The notes under the pieces: generated by a model | Seen by the model: the letters and a program-made list of their open reading frames with translations, nothing else | What the model was told of the DNA's origin: nothing | Database searches by the model: none | Program-made: the position numbers and the translations under genes | Part shown: positions 40,201-55,100 of the stretch, one piece after another | Numbering within the stretch: position 1 is the stretch's first letter | Layout of the letters: each line of letters begins with the position of its first letter | From: Burhinus oedicnemus | Lineage: Eukaryota; Chordata; Aves; Charadriiformes; Burhinidae | DNA length: 64,000 nucleotides | Direction of reading: 5' to 3' | NCBI GenBank assembly: GCA_008921705.1 | Contig: VFFE01007042.1 | Location: 525,515-589,514 of the forward strand

Positions 40201-43200
40201 GCTGTCAGCCAGAAGCAGACTGGAATAGTTCTCATCTTTCACAGACACCAACCCTGCTCCCGCTTTAGCTTTAGGAATGGGAAGGCTGTAAAGGTACCAT
40301 TTAATCATCTGCATTCTCCACTTTTCTCTTCCAACTAGCATTCCGGTTTGTCTTTTCCTGCAGGTTTTAGAAACAACTACGATATTCAATTGATTTTCTA
40401 TTAAAGGGCATTGTATTCTCAGAGTTAAATTTCTATTATAATTAAGTTTTATTTTGGTTTGGTCTGGGGACATAACAGCAGTTAACCCAATTCACTTTTG
40501 TAGATCATATTAGATGAATCATAGATGAAGATGATAAGTTTCCTAGGTCACTCAAGGTGAAACAGAATTTCAGACGTAATACCTTCTTACAGGAGAAACA
40601 ATACTTAGATGACTATTGAACGGATATTTGCAATAAATTCTAACTAACAAATTGCACTGCAGGAGTAGCAAGTGAAAACCGACACTGTTCTTCCAGATTT
40701 TGTGCTACATGTATCATATCAAATATGAAGCCTTGCCCTGACATGTACAAAGCATTGTGTAACAGTATGAAATCCCAGCGCTGATGACACTCCGATTACC
40801 GCCCACTCAAATGCCCAATTCCTCCCATGCCTTTTTGCATATTTTCCCCCCTAGCTGGTTGAGCCATGTAGCTATAGTCCTGAAGTGGCTCTTTGTTAGT
40901 TTCTGTGTCTCTTGGGGGGTAAGAATTTTTATTTCTAGTAAGAATTTTTATTTCTCCTCTGTTTTTTCCTTTCTTATTCCTGATGAATGGCATATTCCCT
41001 AGCTTAAAAAAAAGTTTGAGATAAGAGCGTGAGGTAAAGAACGCTAATTAGCGAAACGACTTCAAAATACGTACTTTAAATTTTTCAAGTTTATGTTATG
41101 CATTACCAAAAAAAATCTAGAGTAGAATAACCAGCTAAGTTATTTTGTACTGATGGTACTACAAAAACTCATTTTACAGAAATAAAATCACAGTTTTGCC
41201 ATGTAGTGAAAAAGAAGTAAAAAATGAAAGGTTGGCCAGCAGTATCGACAACATACGCTTTTCACCAAGAGCATACTGCAGGAACCATCTCATCTCCATG
41301 AATAAGCACTTACTCATCCTTGTTAGCAGATATATATGCCTACTTATCCTGTAACGTAACATTGAAGGCCAAATTAGAAAGACGTAACACATCATGTGCT
41401 GAACAAAACAGAAGTTATCCATATAAAAAGGTTATTATTAAAAAGACTTGTAAGAGAATGCCAACACTGATTTGAATGGACTCCAGTTGTTACTCTGCTT
41501 ATTATTTGGAGGCTTGTAAATTAATTCAGTGGCACTTCACTTTGACACAAAAAAGGTATGATGCAAAACTGAAACCAGACTAATAAACTTTGACAGAAAG
41601 AAGATATTAATCGGAGCAACTAAAGACAAAATAAACTGTAGATCTAAGCAATGGCTAATCAAACCTAAGAGGATTTACCTAATTAATCCTGTGTTGCACA
41701 GCTATCCAGATTGCTTTTCCGTCCAATCCATATTGTAACTACTCATTACTTACTCTTAGCTTTCTAGAAACAAGTGACATATCACGTAACAAGCTAAATA
41801 ATATTACCTATTTTTGAGCTGGTTTACTGTACTACTGCGTAACCACTTGGCTAATGCACTGCAAAAAGAGTTCCAGAGCTCCAAGCTGTTTGGAATTAAT
41901 TTCTTTTTTAGATCACAAACCAAATGGTAACAGCAAACATTAATTAATTGGAGAGCAGCATTTGCCTTTAAAAGTGAACCTCTTTTTGAAAAGAAATTGT
42001 GGAAAAAGAACTTTATGGCTGCATACTTCATGTTTGGTTTTGAGTTCATCAAAGCAAACGCACAGGCTAACAAGAAGTGTATTGTCAAAGAAACCCAAAT
42101 GGTTACAGTTTAAAGGCTGCTTTAATTGATAAATTTAAAAACTCCGACAAAGAAGCTTCAGAATGTGGCAGGTGTGTGTCATGTATAGTTTTACTGTCTA
42201 AGTAAAGCAAACATATGAAGAGATTAAAAAAAATAGATTAAGTGTTTTATAAGCTACTGCTAGCCTACACTAGCCAGCTGAAGGCTTTAAATAATTTAAT
42301 CCCTTCAGCAACTGCCAGTCCCAACTGCAATACTGAAACAAGGTCTGAATTCAGTTTGAAACCCAACAGGTGCAGTCTAATACTGCTTCCTTAATTCAGC
42401 TACTGATCTATGTTTATGCTTGTAGAGGACAGCATATTCTTAAATTCACCGTGGCATTAATTAAATTAGTCTAAGTGCCTCTTGTTTTATCCCATCTTCT
42501 ACTATCAAATTTACCTCAGACAGTACTCTGTTTCTTTCCCCTCCTCTCCAGAAATGCTCTTCGTGCCAGATGGAAGACAAAGAGTTCTCAAAAAGCTTTT
42601 AAAATAGATTTTTCTTTATATATAACATATATAAAAATACAAAATAAACCAGGGAAACTGAACAATATAAACCATTTAATACTGGTTTTATTCGCTTGAA
42701 TTTTAATACTTGGAAGTAGAAGGAGGTATATAAAGTTAATGGCAAGCAACATCTCCAATGGCATATCACCACGTGTACTCCGACTTTGATCCAGGCAATT
42801 TAAGTTGCATCAGATACAAATAAGCTACTTCTCATTTTTATATCCTCATTATTTTTACCAACATTTGCTAGCAGCACAAACCAAGGCATATTGCCAACAG
42901 TAACAATTCACCAGGAAAAAAGTCAAAGTAAAAAAGCAGCACTACTATGAAGCTTCTACCAACAGCAACAGGGATGGGTTTTTCCCCCCCTTCTCTTTCA
43001 AGTCAGGGACAGCTTAAAGCACAGGGAAATGCTGCCTAGTATCCTGCTTCCCACAGAAGTTTAAAGGCTAACCTATATTTTTCTCCAGTTACAGGACAAG
43101 AGGAGAGGAAGCTTCCCACCACCTCACTTCTTTCACTCTGCCAACAGAGCTGGAAGATGAGACAATTCGGGGCACGACTTCCTTTCCCTTTCTTGCAGCC

Positions 43201-46200
43201 TGGGGCATGCTCATACTTGGGATGCATACGGAGAGTTTTCTCTCTCAGGCAATTAATTACCATGTTTGGCATATGCAAACGAGAGGATAGCATTACCTTT
43301 TAATGCAACCTTAATTCAAAATTTTTGCATGCCAAAGTAGTAAGGCACTGGAGTAACGAAGCCAGCTCAGATAGCAGATCATAATTCAATGTTGTTCCAT
43401 CAATCAATCCTATAATATGCCATGCAAGTGACATGCAGGCTTATGAAAATGAAAACAGATTAAATGTACACTAAACCAAAATATTTTCTTAAATCCCAAG
43501 CTGCTCAATATATTAATACGTAGCTAAAAAGTGCAAAGATTGTCATCCATAAAAAAAAAAAAGTCTCGTGACTACAACAAAAAGTGAACTCTGGTGCACC
43601 AGCACAGATTTGAATTTCCAATAATTCTATCAGCACGTGGACAAACAATACTCTTAAGTATATCAACAGTACCTTTGAAATCAGATAAAACACAATTATT
43701 TCCAGTTTTGTATATACAGAATGCAACTTTTAATTATTAACCAACAACTATTCTTTTGACTATGTGAAGTAATACAGGCACTATCCATTCTCTATTTTAA
43801 AATTGAATGTATTGAATTTTACATTTTTGTTTCATAATTCATCTTGATGTTGATGCAATACAGTTTTATTAACATTTACAGTGTGTTCTCTGGCCACACA
43901 TACTTCAAAGCACTAAATGAATGAATTTTTGGAGCACAGAGCAACGCAAAGTGAATTCAGAGCTAGTGATATGGCTCTACCACTTAGCTTATACAAACTT
44001 GAAATTTAAAATTCAGGTTCAAACCCGTCTATTCCAGGATTATGACTTCTGAAAGAAGTCAGGAGGGGAGAAAATTTACAAAAGACAGATTGTACAAAGG
44101 CTCAGTCAGTGATAATATCTGTATACTATTAACAAAGCCTAGTTTTAATTCAGAAATCTCTATGTATCAAATAACTTACAATATATAGGGTATATCATTT
44201 TATTCCAGTAAAAATGTATTTACGTGAACAAGTTTTAGCCACAGGAATAATCACTGCCTAAGAATTCCCAGTGTAATCTTCTGGGATTAAGAGTTTGCAG
44301 AATCAGACCTTTGTTAAGTATTTAATAAACATGATGCTAACTGATGCTCAAAAAAAAGCCAAAATCCCAAACAACCAACCTAAAAACCCATGGCATTGCA
44401 GTGGTGAAATACTATACTACTTCATGGAGTTTTGGGGGAAAAGCAGTGCTTTCATGAAGACGCTCACTCCCAGAGACAGCCAGGATGAGAAGGTGTGTGA
44501 AAGCTACCACAATACAGACCTAGAAACTAAAGCAGTTAGCCAGACGTCCAAGAGATCTCAAAATAACAGTAAATAGTGGGTTAGTTGAAATTCCAGTCTG
44601 TGTTTATAAAGTTCACTTCTTTGTTCTCTTTTCTAAAAGAGTTGCTCAAAGAAACCCCCCTCCAATTAAGCTTAACTTATAATGTATTTTCAAGAACAGC
44701 AAGTTTTAGGAAAAAAATACCAGCTGCTGTGAAACTTAGAAGAGACTCCTGAGACTTGCCACTTCTGATCAGAAGGCATTGCAGCCTTTCCCTTCTATGT
44801 CTTGTAGAGATTTAAATGGGAGATAGTCACCTCGGTCCCCTTGCCCATCCCCTTTCTGGCAACATTTGTCCCCAGGTGTACACACAAAGCAGGAGAAATT
44901 AATACACTTTTTCTTGCCTACTTGCATCGTGAAGAGTACACGATGCTTCTGGTAGCCCTCATACCACCTGATGCACAAAAGCTGGGCAGAGTCTGGCCTG
45001 TGATCGAAAGCAGCGTTCCAAATCCATTGTTCTTTCTGTTAAGCTACTTCTGCTTTATTTTGTTGTTTATTTGTCTGCTGAAGAGTACTGATACAAGACA
45101 GAAAACAATACTACTTGCTAGAGGCAAGCATGATCCCAAAAGACACAGCTTAACGTTTCTTCAAAGTTCTGCCAATGTACAGAATTACTGACTTCCAATG
45201 TTTCCGCTGTTCAGGTCCTGGGAAAACTCAGAGAGGCTGCTGAGCTACCATGATACAGTGACGTGGACATATGTCCAAAACGTCTCCCATGCATTCTGTT
45301 TTGCTATATGGCATAATGATGCAAGTATCCATTTATTGTATCAGGATTATTTCATGAAAGCCATTGTCTTATTATCTAATCTGGAATCACTTAGTGGCAA
45401 TAAGGTACTTTGGCCTTCACCGCTCCTCAGATGAACAACAATTAGTCTATGTTCAGTCTTTACTTGGAAGGCACCGCAGCCTGAGAAGAGTCAGAACAAT
45501 TTAAGGTTACGGTGGTGGGAATGCCCTGCCCACTGCTGTACTCTGTCTCTCTTGGACCCATTTGTCAGTATTTTGGACTGTACAAATTTCTACGAGAGCA
45601 GACAAGACTTCTCTAGAGATTCCCGATTTCATGACAGATTTTTGCCACAAACCAAAGGGCAGCTCTAAATTGGCAAATAATCTTTGCCTTTGTACAGCAT
45701 CTTTTTTTCAAAGCCTGCAAATAATGTTTCAAACACACACTCATGTATTTTAGTAGACAGAATTTGGCAGAGAAGCACAGCGCAGAGAAATCCAGCCCTG
45801 CCCTGCTTGTGCCAATGTGAACTTGATCACTAGTTCTTTGAACTGAATAGTGAAGTCTCAAGTGTCCACTATACCTCTGTAAAAAAAGTACTTATTGTAC
45901 CGGTTAATTAATAACCTTGTTTTGTGGGCACTGGAAATAAGATTAGTAACTCACTTCTTATTCTGTTTGGGTTCTATCTTATACCCAGTCACCTCAGCAT
46001 GACCATCTCCATCTAGTCAAGTAAATGATAGGACTAACATTTGTCACCTGCAGTTTCTTCTTCCATGCTCTCCAGAGGAGGAAAAGTTAATGTTAAAGCT
46101 AACCGCTTTCTCTCCCACATGCAAGAGGTATTCTTTTGTGTTAGTTCTTCGTTACTGTGAGAATCAACTCCAACGGCAAGCAGCAGCCCCTCTGTTGTCA

Positions 46201-49080
46201 AGTGACTGTAAGTGATACACAGAACATAAGTAGTGGTCTATATCTACTGCATCGCTGCAACGAAAGGTGTTACACCAAGGATTAACCTAAACTGTCCAAC
46301 TTCGCCTGTTAGCATGGCTCCAGAGCTGTTAACTCCTAGGCACCATTAACAGATGCACGATGCACTACATCCAGGATGTGTATTTGCTCATTAGACTTTC
46401 TTCGGGAATGAAGTATCACTGATTATATGAGCTAACCCTCCTCACAAAAACCCTTACAGTTTCCTCTCACCATGTCACAGCTCACCGCGTTGTTACTACA
46501 CATGTAATTTTCAGCAGCTGACTAGTATAGCACCCACTCTATATGAGCACACGCGCGAGCACTCTGACTGTCTCCTGAGACCCATCACAGAGTGGCCACG
46601 TGGCTTTTGTGAGCGCTCTGCTCTCCGTCCAGCCAAGCCCACCTACCACGCAGCAACCAGCGAAGCCCTGCTAGGAAACTAGCAGCAGACAGAGGTATTT
46701 TTCTGAAAGAAGCCTTGGTCAAGTGTGGCAGAGTAAGGAAAAATTCAAATATTTAAAATGTAATTTCATAAGTATCCTTACTATTATTAGTACTTAGGAG
46801 TACTATTTTCCTCTCCCCACCCCCATACCCCCCCATTTCTCCCTCAAGCTCATTTTCCAATTTTTCCTCTTCAGCATTTGTACTCAAGTCTACTTCAAGT
46901 TGTGTGTGTAGGGTTTTAATTATCTTCTATTTTGGGGCATTAAAAGATTGTGAATCATCCCACCTTCTGGGAGATTAGTAAATCCAGTGATTACCAACAA
47001 AAAAGCTGCTGAATACCTATTATCCATGTTAATTATTCAATTAAAAAGTACGCTGGAGCCATCAGCAGGACACTTCCATTTCATGGTTGAATAGAAGAAA
47101 AAAAAAATCTTTCAAAATTGCTCTAAAGCAATTATTTCAAAACTTGTTTTTCAGAGCTAATCTTTCTCCTGTACCTACATGCTGGTACAATAAAACATGT
47201 GCATAGAGGTCAATGGACGAAGCAGCCAAGGCAGGAATCATTCAGTAAATACAGAGGCTGGTCTTGGACACCTCGCTAAGATGAAGCACTCATTCATACC
47301 CCCTTTTTTTTTTTTTTGCCTCCTTTCTGCATGTGTTTTGCATAGATTACATTTTGTTTCTGCTCAATCTTTTTAGACACAAGGATGCTGCCACATGTGT
47401 TAGTATCCTGTCACTCTTCTGGTTTCAGTATTTTAAACATACATTTATGATCGTGAAGAGAATTTTTAGCCTAATCAAGCTTAGGACCATCAAGTAACTC
47501 AGAGTCTTTAGAGTGATTTCTCCTCTTTCTAGCACTTCCCGTGCTTCAACCTTTATTTTTCTTCCATTTTTTAATCTTGATTTTGCATTCAGAGTGCCTA
47601 TGTGTCATCTTATCGTCTGGCTACTGTCTGAAATGAGTTGACTGACTAAGCTGGCGAGGAAACCCAGCAGCAGGTGGAAGAGCAGCCTGGGATGGAGCCC
47701 TTTCCTAACAGGTGTTTACACCACAGCCAAAGCACTCACTGAAATATGCTTCCTCCCAGGTCTTTCAAGCTGGTCTTAAATCCATATGTGCTCTCATACT
47801 TCACCACCATGGCAAATTAAGCTACTCAAAAGCTCCTCCAAATCCTACTAACAAAAACCTGGGTGCATTTCAAAGGAACCTTTCATTTCTGGGATCTGTT
47901 TGTGGCACCTGTCAACAAGTGTTAGGCAACATACAGTAGTTTGCCAAAACAAGTAATTTTGAAATTAGCTAACCCAATGAGCATCAGTACATGAAGATCT
48001 CACATTACCTGTCTGAGGTTGCCATTATCAGAATATTTAGCCACTATAAATAAAGACGCTCCAGAACACAGGATTTGAGCAAAAAAATACACCTGGAAGT
48101 ATACCTGTATTAGGCAGCAACTTGCAAGGCTCGCTTGCTTTTTATACATTCAGAAGGATTTTCAAGAGGACTTTCAAATGGAAGCCACCATAGAACAGTA
48201 TCTACACGTACCCTGCTTCAAGGAGGGATAGGAGCAAATAGTTTTTTTCCAAGAGATGACATATGCAGGAAGCCTGTCAGTGCCTTGTAATTCCAGTTAC
48301 GGTCTCTGCCCATCCTACCAGCAAGAGCAACATGGATGTTAACATACAAAAAGGACTCTGGGGAACAGAGCAGATAAATGGCAGTCAGCTGTGCACGATG
48401 CAAATGAATAGGTCAGGGATTACCATTAAAGGGGCCTGTCACACATATTTGTATACATCTTTTTATACATACATATATAAATATACACATGTGCTTTAAA
48501 ATATGAAACAAGGATGAATACATAAGCTTCAGACTTTCTATTTTCAGGTGCATTAACATCTGCTGTACAGACACAAAAAGCCAAAAAGGTTAGACAAACA
48601 ACTATATGCAACTTCTGACCTAATATGAGAGAACTGTGTCTGCTGCCTGTCTGTAGGGACCATTCTTTCATTTGGGGCAAACTGAAAAGGTTGCTGGTTC
48701 CTATCTATTTCGAGCCAAATGTAAAAGCTGCGACTTCAGCAGACTGCTTCAACTATCACAACCACGCTTGTTTAGAACAACACAGTTGTATCCTTCCTTG
48801 GGTTGCTCCGCACTTTCATGAGGCTAGCACGGACAAAACACTAGTGCTCCATGGAGAAATTCCTCTATATAAAATAGGGAAATTACTCTTCCCAGTCCAA
48901 CCTGGGAATGATTCTGCTCAACCTTCAGAATCAGGCTTGACCGGTGAGAAGACTGCCATTCAGCAAAGCCACTCACCCACCAGCTTCACGCAGGCTCAGG
49001 TCACCTGATGAGCAGCATTTCTATTCTCTCCAGCCCAAAGCAGGGCACAGAAAAGTCATGTAAAATCCAAATAAATATTT
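37289..49080. other. Intergenic, AT-rich, no gene recognised
   Basis: No recognisable coding exon. Visible items: a T/A run near 39086-39108; a CpG-rich patch at 40095-40210; a two-copy repeat TAAGAATTTTTATTTCT at 40920 and 40939 (period 19); a 14-bp palindrome CTTCTGATCAGAAG at 44762-44775; and T14 at 47304-47317. Open frames over 100 codons (40120-40473, 44841-45191, 48625-49008) have no recognisable family signature. Confidence 0.6.
40095..40210. other. CpG-rich patch in intergenic DNA
   Basis: About ten CpG dinucleotides in roughly 115-135 bases, in a neighbourhood with almost none. It could be a small orphan CpG element or a decayed insertion. No exon structure is seen. Confidence 0.5.
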
Positions 49081-49190
49081 AAAAAAAAAAAAACTTTAAG
49101 CATTCTTTTTTACATTACCATTTCTCTCCTCATTTGCTTTTCTCAGTTGTTTAACTTAAAAAAAAAAAAAAAAAAGACAAAAAAAAAAAA
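49081..49190. repeat. Cluster of A homopolymers
   Basis: A13 at 49081-49093, A18 at 49158-49175 and A12 at 49179-49190, the last two separated by GAC. Simple-sequence DNA without a recognisable retrotransposon body. Confidence 0.92.
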
Positions 49191-52100
49191 GACAACTTTC
49201 AATGCAGAGCCACTGTGTATGTAGACACCTGACACACCCCGGTGACTTGTTTTTATGGGAGCTGCACAGCAGGCCTTGTGTTGCCTCGGTGACAACTCCT
49301 ACACTGGGATCCTTGAGGAAACCAGGGCACAATTTAATGAGTACCGTGGCACGTACTCTGTAGTCCTAAAGCTACTTCAGTAGTGTCTGGGAGGAGGCTG
49401 TTTACTTCTCACCTTGACATTTACAAAGAGAATATGAAGTAGATTCTGTCACTCATGACACATGCAAAGCCCAGTGCTTTGCAGAGCAATGGGACACAGT
49501 TACTGGCACAAATTACACCAGAGAAATGACCAGAGTATGTGTGTCAGGTTTGGGTTTTTTTGCCTAGATATCTTCTACATTTTTTATTTTTTTTTTAAAT
49601 CCTATCTGAATGCAATTTTAATAAATCAAATGTTCTGCAAGGAAGAAAAGACGGAGAAAATGAAATAATGGGGGGAGGGGGTAGGGTAAGTCCTAAGAGC
49701 CTGTAGAGAGAACAGGGAAGATCCTGCAAGGAAAGTAGCCCAGCTCAGTATCAACCGGACTAGTGAAGTTTTACAGTTCCCAAACCACGTTCTGGATTTC
49801 ACGAGCTGACGTGCTAAGGGATCTAGCCGTTAGTACGGGAGAACTGGTGAGCTGCAAGCATACCGTCCGCAGCAGAGACAGCGACGAGAAAAGCAGGACG
49901 GATGCTTTATGAATAGCAGAGACGCATGTGACAGGATTCTCAAAAGCCGGTAGGGAAAGTTTAAGAAGTAAGCAAGTAAACAAGCTAATAAATATATATT
50001 GTCTGCTGTTTTACCTTTTTGTTCTTTGTAATTGGAACCTCGTTTATAAAAGCTGGTTACTTCTCCCCCTACTCAAACAGCCTCGAGGTGCCATACCGGT
50101 CTGGATGGAATGCCTTCCCCCCCACCACCCACTTTTCCTTTTCTGGTCAGGAAACAGGCAGAGGATGCAGGCCAGAGAGCCAACTCAATAATGATTTTGT
50201 GATTTTTTTTATTCCCCCTCCCCCAAAGATAGCCAGTTGCTAAAAGGATTTGAAGGCTCAACAGGTATAAAAAAATACAATTTTCTCTGGAAGAACTACA
50301 GCACCTCTTCATATTTTTATAGTAACTGTTAGGGACAACAAGACATTATTCTTGCAATTAGGGGATAAATGCAACAGGCTACAGGATCTGACAGATCCGA
50401 TGTGCAGGAAACAGCATGGCACTCAGAACAAGATGGCTACCTCAAACATATAACCCCATTTTGCAGCCAAAGCTCTGTAAACTACCACAAACGATTCTTT
50501 AAAGCAGTCCACTAGTAAGATCTTTGTGAGCTTTACAATTAAATTCTTTAGGATCAGAATTTAATCCAAAGACGAGGACAATCTAAGGAGAAGAAATAAG
50601 GATCCAAGAGTCAATATGAAATGATAGCCATGTGGAAAGGACAGACTCTCCAGATGGTGGGTTTGGGCTTTTTTTTTTTTTCCCTTTAATTGTGGCGACC
50701 CCAGGTCTGGCTGTTGTTTATTTTTACAGTATTTTTTCAAATTACACTCCAATTTTAAGCATTCATTACTCTTTAATTAGAGATTAATTTAACTGTAAAT
50801 GTCAGTGCTGGTTCAAGAGTGCCTACAGCGTGAAGGAGGGAACTTCTTCCATACAGAGACAGGCTTTGACACAGTGAAGATTTTTTTTTTTTTTTTGAAG
50901 ATTCATATTTACAAAATTGGATAAAGAGAAAAGGGAGGGATGATTACTCTTTCCTACAGAAATAACTTTGTGAACTGGTGATGCTCCCTTGAGCACTTGG
51001 TATCTGGTTTAGCCTATGGTGTGTTTCATTCTTACACATTTTGACACTGCATTCTAAACATTATTTCAGACGTTTTCCTCAGTATGTGCCCCTTTTTTTT
51101 TTTTTTTTTAATAGAAACAAACTGCATTCGTCCCTAAAAAGAATTACTCAGAAGGCAAACTAATGAGATCTCCTCTTTACCCCCAGTAAAATATCTGGGG
51201 AACTCCTCTAAAGGATATTCTATAGTTATTTACAAGTACTGACCACAGAAAAGTAACATAAACCTTCTCTGATTTTCACCATTTTACAAATGCCTAAGTA
51301 TTTCTTTACCTTTTTATTCTCAGAATATAATGGGGAAATGTATTTACTCAAAATCTTTCTCAAATGCAAAATAAATTACTTTAATTGAATCCCACACATT
51401 CAGATAATCATTTGTGAATTCAGAAAAATTATTACTCCTAAAGTAAAAGGTAAAATAGGTTGTCTCAAAATAGTTGCTTGTGTTTCACTCCTGCTTCTTA
51501 CATTATTGGAATTTCTCAGTCATTTGTTGTTCACTGTCACTCAAGTGTTTTACTGAAATAGATGGCAATGCTACCAGAAAGCTGTCAGATGACTCTGACA
51601 CAACATGCTGTATCACCTTAGATGTACGTGACTTGTGTCCCACGTTTGGTAACAGTTCTGTTTATTTTCTATAGCCCTATGTCAAGTAACCAAAATACAA
51701 GAAAAATGTATAAGCAATGCCCTGAGTACACAGAAACAACAGCGTCAGCCCAAACAGCTCCTAAGGCCTGTCTGAACTAAAACGTATTTTAACATCATGA
51801 AATATTTTAAACAGATTTAGAAAAAAAATAATAAATATGTATTTCCAGATTCAGGACTGAAATTGCTTTTTCACCCAGACACCTTATATCTGGGTTTTAT
51901 AAATGCCTTTGTTTACATTGTTACCGTCATGTGCTATATGGCCTCCTTTTCAATATGAGTTAAACACAAAAATCAGTATGAATGAAATATAGCTGGGAAA
52001 TGGCAGTTGTTTCCTCAATTTTATATACACATGTAGATACACTTATAGGCATTTTAAAAAGCTGTAAATGTGTAGACATTTAAAATGTATTTAATCTAAC

Positions 52101-55100
52101 TAATTAGTTCTCTCGGATAGCAGTGCTTCTGAGTATTAATGACAGATGCTCAAACTGTTAAGTACAAAGGAGAGGAATAAAACAAGCGTTAACAGTCTTT
52201 AATCCATATTATTCTTCTGAGGATTTTGAAAAGATGAGTAAATAGGTTTTCAAAATTTATCACGATTGTAAAGGTCATTTCCCACTATATTTAAAAGAGG
52301 CATTTTTCCTCATTACCTCTTGGTATTAACTTATGTTTCTTACAGCATTCTCACTTTTCTGGTGCATGCACCGATGTTTTCCCCTACAGACTTGAATATG
52401 TTCAGAAGGGAAGATATATGTAATGATCTGGTAAATAGTTTAGGCACAATTCTTTAACACTGGTAACTAGTACAGAGCTAGCTTCTGGGAAAAAAAAAAA
52501 AAAAGGCAAAAAAGATCATGAATTTATAAACATATGAATTCTCAAAGCAGACCTGAAAAGGAGAGTAGCAAAAGGAAGGAATAGGATTCATTATGAAAGC
52601 CAGCAGATAATTCTAACAAAAGGGTATTATAAAAATGAGTCATACAGCAAAGGAAGAAACAAAAAGCAAAGTGGGAGGATAAAGATACCGCTGAAAAAGG
52701 CACATTAAGCTAGATAACATACACAACGCATTAAAAGTCTTCTAACTACTCTAATACAACCAGCCAAACCTGCTGTCTTTCAGCTTTTCTAAACACAATC
52801 ACATCCTTTGATGAGCAAATAATTCACGAGACACTATTCCCTGCCATACTTCAGTCTAATCACATACGCACACTGTCATCAGTTAGCTTATCATACTCCC
52901 TAAACACTTGCCTTCAGTACGTGAACCAAGCAGCAAGTCATCACACGCTTTTCAACAAGGCTTGCATATCCCTCCATAATCCCATGCCACTGTTGATAGT
53001 TTCCATGCTGCTGCCTTGCCCTCCATCTCACCAGCACCCAGACACATAGAGCTGCCCGGCTCCATATTCCGAGACATACAGGACCACGGCATACTACGTT
53101 ATTTCTTGCTCAGACCCAAAAGAAATTAAGGGATAACTTCTCTGTTCATCTCGCGGACTATGGGATAAAGGAGGCCCCTGAAATTTAATTTCTGAGTTGT
53201 AACAAAGTTAATGTAGGGGTAATCTGTTAGAGGACATCGAAATGGATTCTGTTCTCTCTAATTACGAGGATAGAGACCTGTTGCTCTTTAGGCATGCAAG
53301 GAGGTAGCAATGGGAGGTTCAGAAGCTGTTTTAGAGCTGAAGTCCACAAAAGCATTAGCAGCAACTTTGTCAGACTGCATCGACACAGATCCACAGGCCG
53401 AACTGGTTCTGTTCTGAGAGACCAGCGGTTCTTACATAGGCTATACTTCACTCAGGAACACGAGCACATACTGCAGAAAGCACATGTTGATGTTTAACCC
53501 ACAGTAGGTCCAGAGTTTTTCATGTGCATACAGCTTTCTGAGAAAGTCCCCTGGTACTTCTAGCATCCAAAGGATAGCCCCGAGGCATGTTTCTACCATT
53601 CTGTGAAAACAAGTAGTGCTAAGTTGTTTCAGATCTGCTGGCAATCTGTTTGTAACTGGGAAAGCTACAGTTGTTGCACTGGGCGCCGGGATTTACAAGA
53701 TAATCAGCGTTGACAATATTCCCAAACCTACTGTCATGTTCGAGTGGATGGCATTCCCAAACTGAGCTGGGATACATAAATAATTCTGTGCTCATAATTT
53801 CTAACGAATTACAGAAATAAGAAGGAAAGTTGTGGGATTCATTCATTTTGGATCAAATTTGCATTGCCATTCTGTTTTTCATACAGCGGCATGGATGCAC
53901 GCTTCCGACACACAGCAGCTCTCGCTCTGCTGCTTCAGGGAACAAAACCAGGACAAACTACCGCACGAAAACCGGCAACAGAAAGACTGAATGACAAGAA
54001 ATAAAGGTAGATCTTTTCCGGTCAAGGAGCAAACAAATACAATAAAAGTCCATGGCGTGGTCATTTTTGTGTTAAATCATTGCAGGATCATTATGTTTTG
54101 GGTAATTTTACATATACATACACAGATACGCAATTAAAATTATAGTAGTTTATGATAAGAATTGCTTCATGGCCTGTCTTGTAGTTGACCATTGAGGGTT
54201 TTAACTGCTTCGCTGCATAGTGATAGCAACTCACAAACAGTATGTGATAATATGTACCATAATCGGGGAGGAATTTTCCCCGGGAATTGTCCCCAGACAG
54301 TCTTTGGAAAGTTACTACTTGGAACAAGAGCTAATATATAAGCATGACATTCCCTTTTCTGCCTCATTGCCCTCCATATGCTAATAAAATGAAGTGACTG
54401 TTCCAGAGTAAACACCCAACCATGTATTATTATTTAAAAACTGTCAAAATAACGCAAGGAAAAAAATAACAAATGCATGAATGTAATATGAAATTAACTG
54501 TAATGTAAGTTTTAAGTATAATCAATATGTAATTAGAGCTGCATAGAAGAGGGAATACTTTTCAAACTGTTGACCTGAAGGATATTTTTTTTCTTATATT
54601 TAGGCTGAGACATTTCCTTTAACTGAGATTTCAAAGTGCAGTGTTATGCTGTTTTAGAAATACAAACCCAAAGCAAATTCTATTATAGCATGCAGTGTTT
54701 GAGCTGAGGTATCATGACTAAGGTTCACATGAAATAACTTCACTGCTAACTACAAGCCTAGCTAATAAAGATAATGTAAAAGCACTTCCTTACCTTTCTG
54801 TCCCTATTAATTTGCTAAAAAATAGCACACCCTAACACTTGGAATCACTTTTTTTACTAGAGAACACAGCTCTTAATATGAAGTCCAACTTCTTGTGAAA
54901 AAGGACCCTGGCACTGTCAGTTAACATTAAATGCAAATTTAACTGTCTGCTTGTCTGATCTGATCACCATGGTACCCAGATGCTTTACAGATAAACACGG
55001 GAACATAATCCTTAATTCAAAGAGTGCACAATCTGCCAAGGTAAATTTACACAGGTATAAACTCAAAGGGACCTGTTATTCCAAGTGCAGCTTGCAGGTC

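Noticed and set aside
44762..44775. 14-bp palindrome CTTCTGATCAGAAG
   Set aside because: Short spacerless palindrome, expected a few times by chance in a window of this size.
53220..53850. Stretch with balanced composition suspected to be an endogenous-retrovirus or LTR remnant
   Set aside because: No LTR ends, primer-binding site, polypurine tract or protein motif could be seen; without a repeat-library search the call is unsupported.
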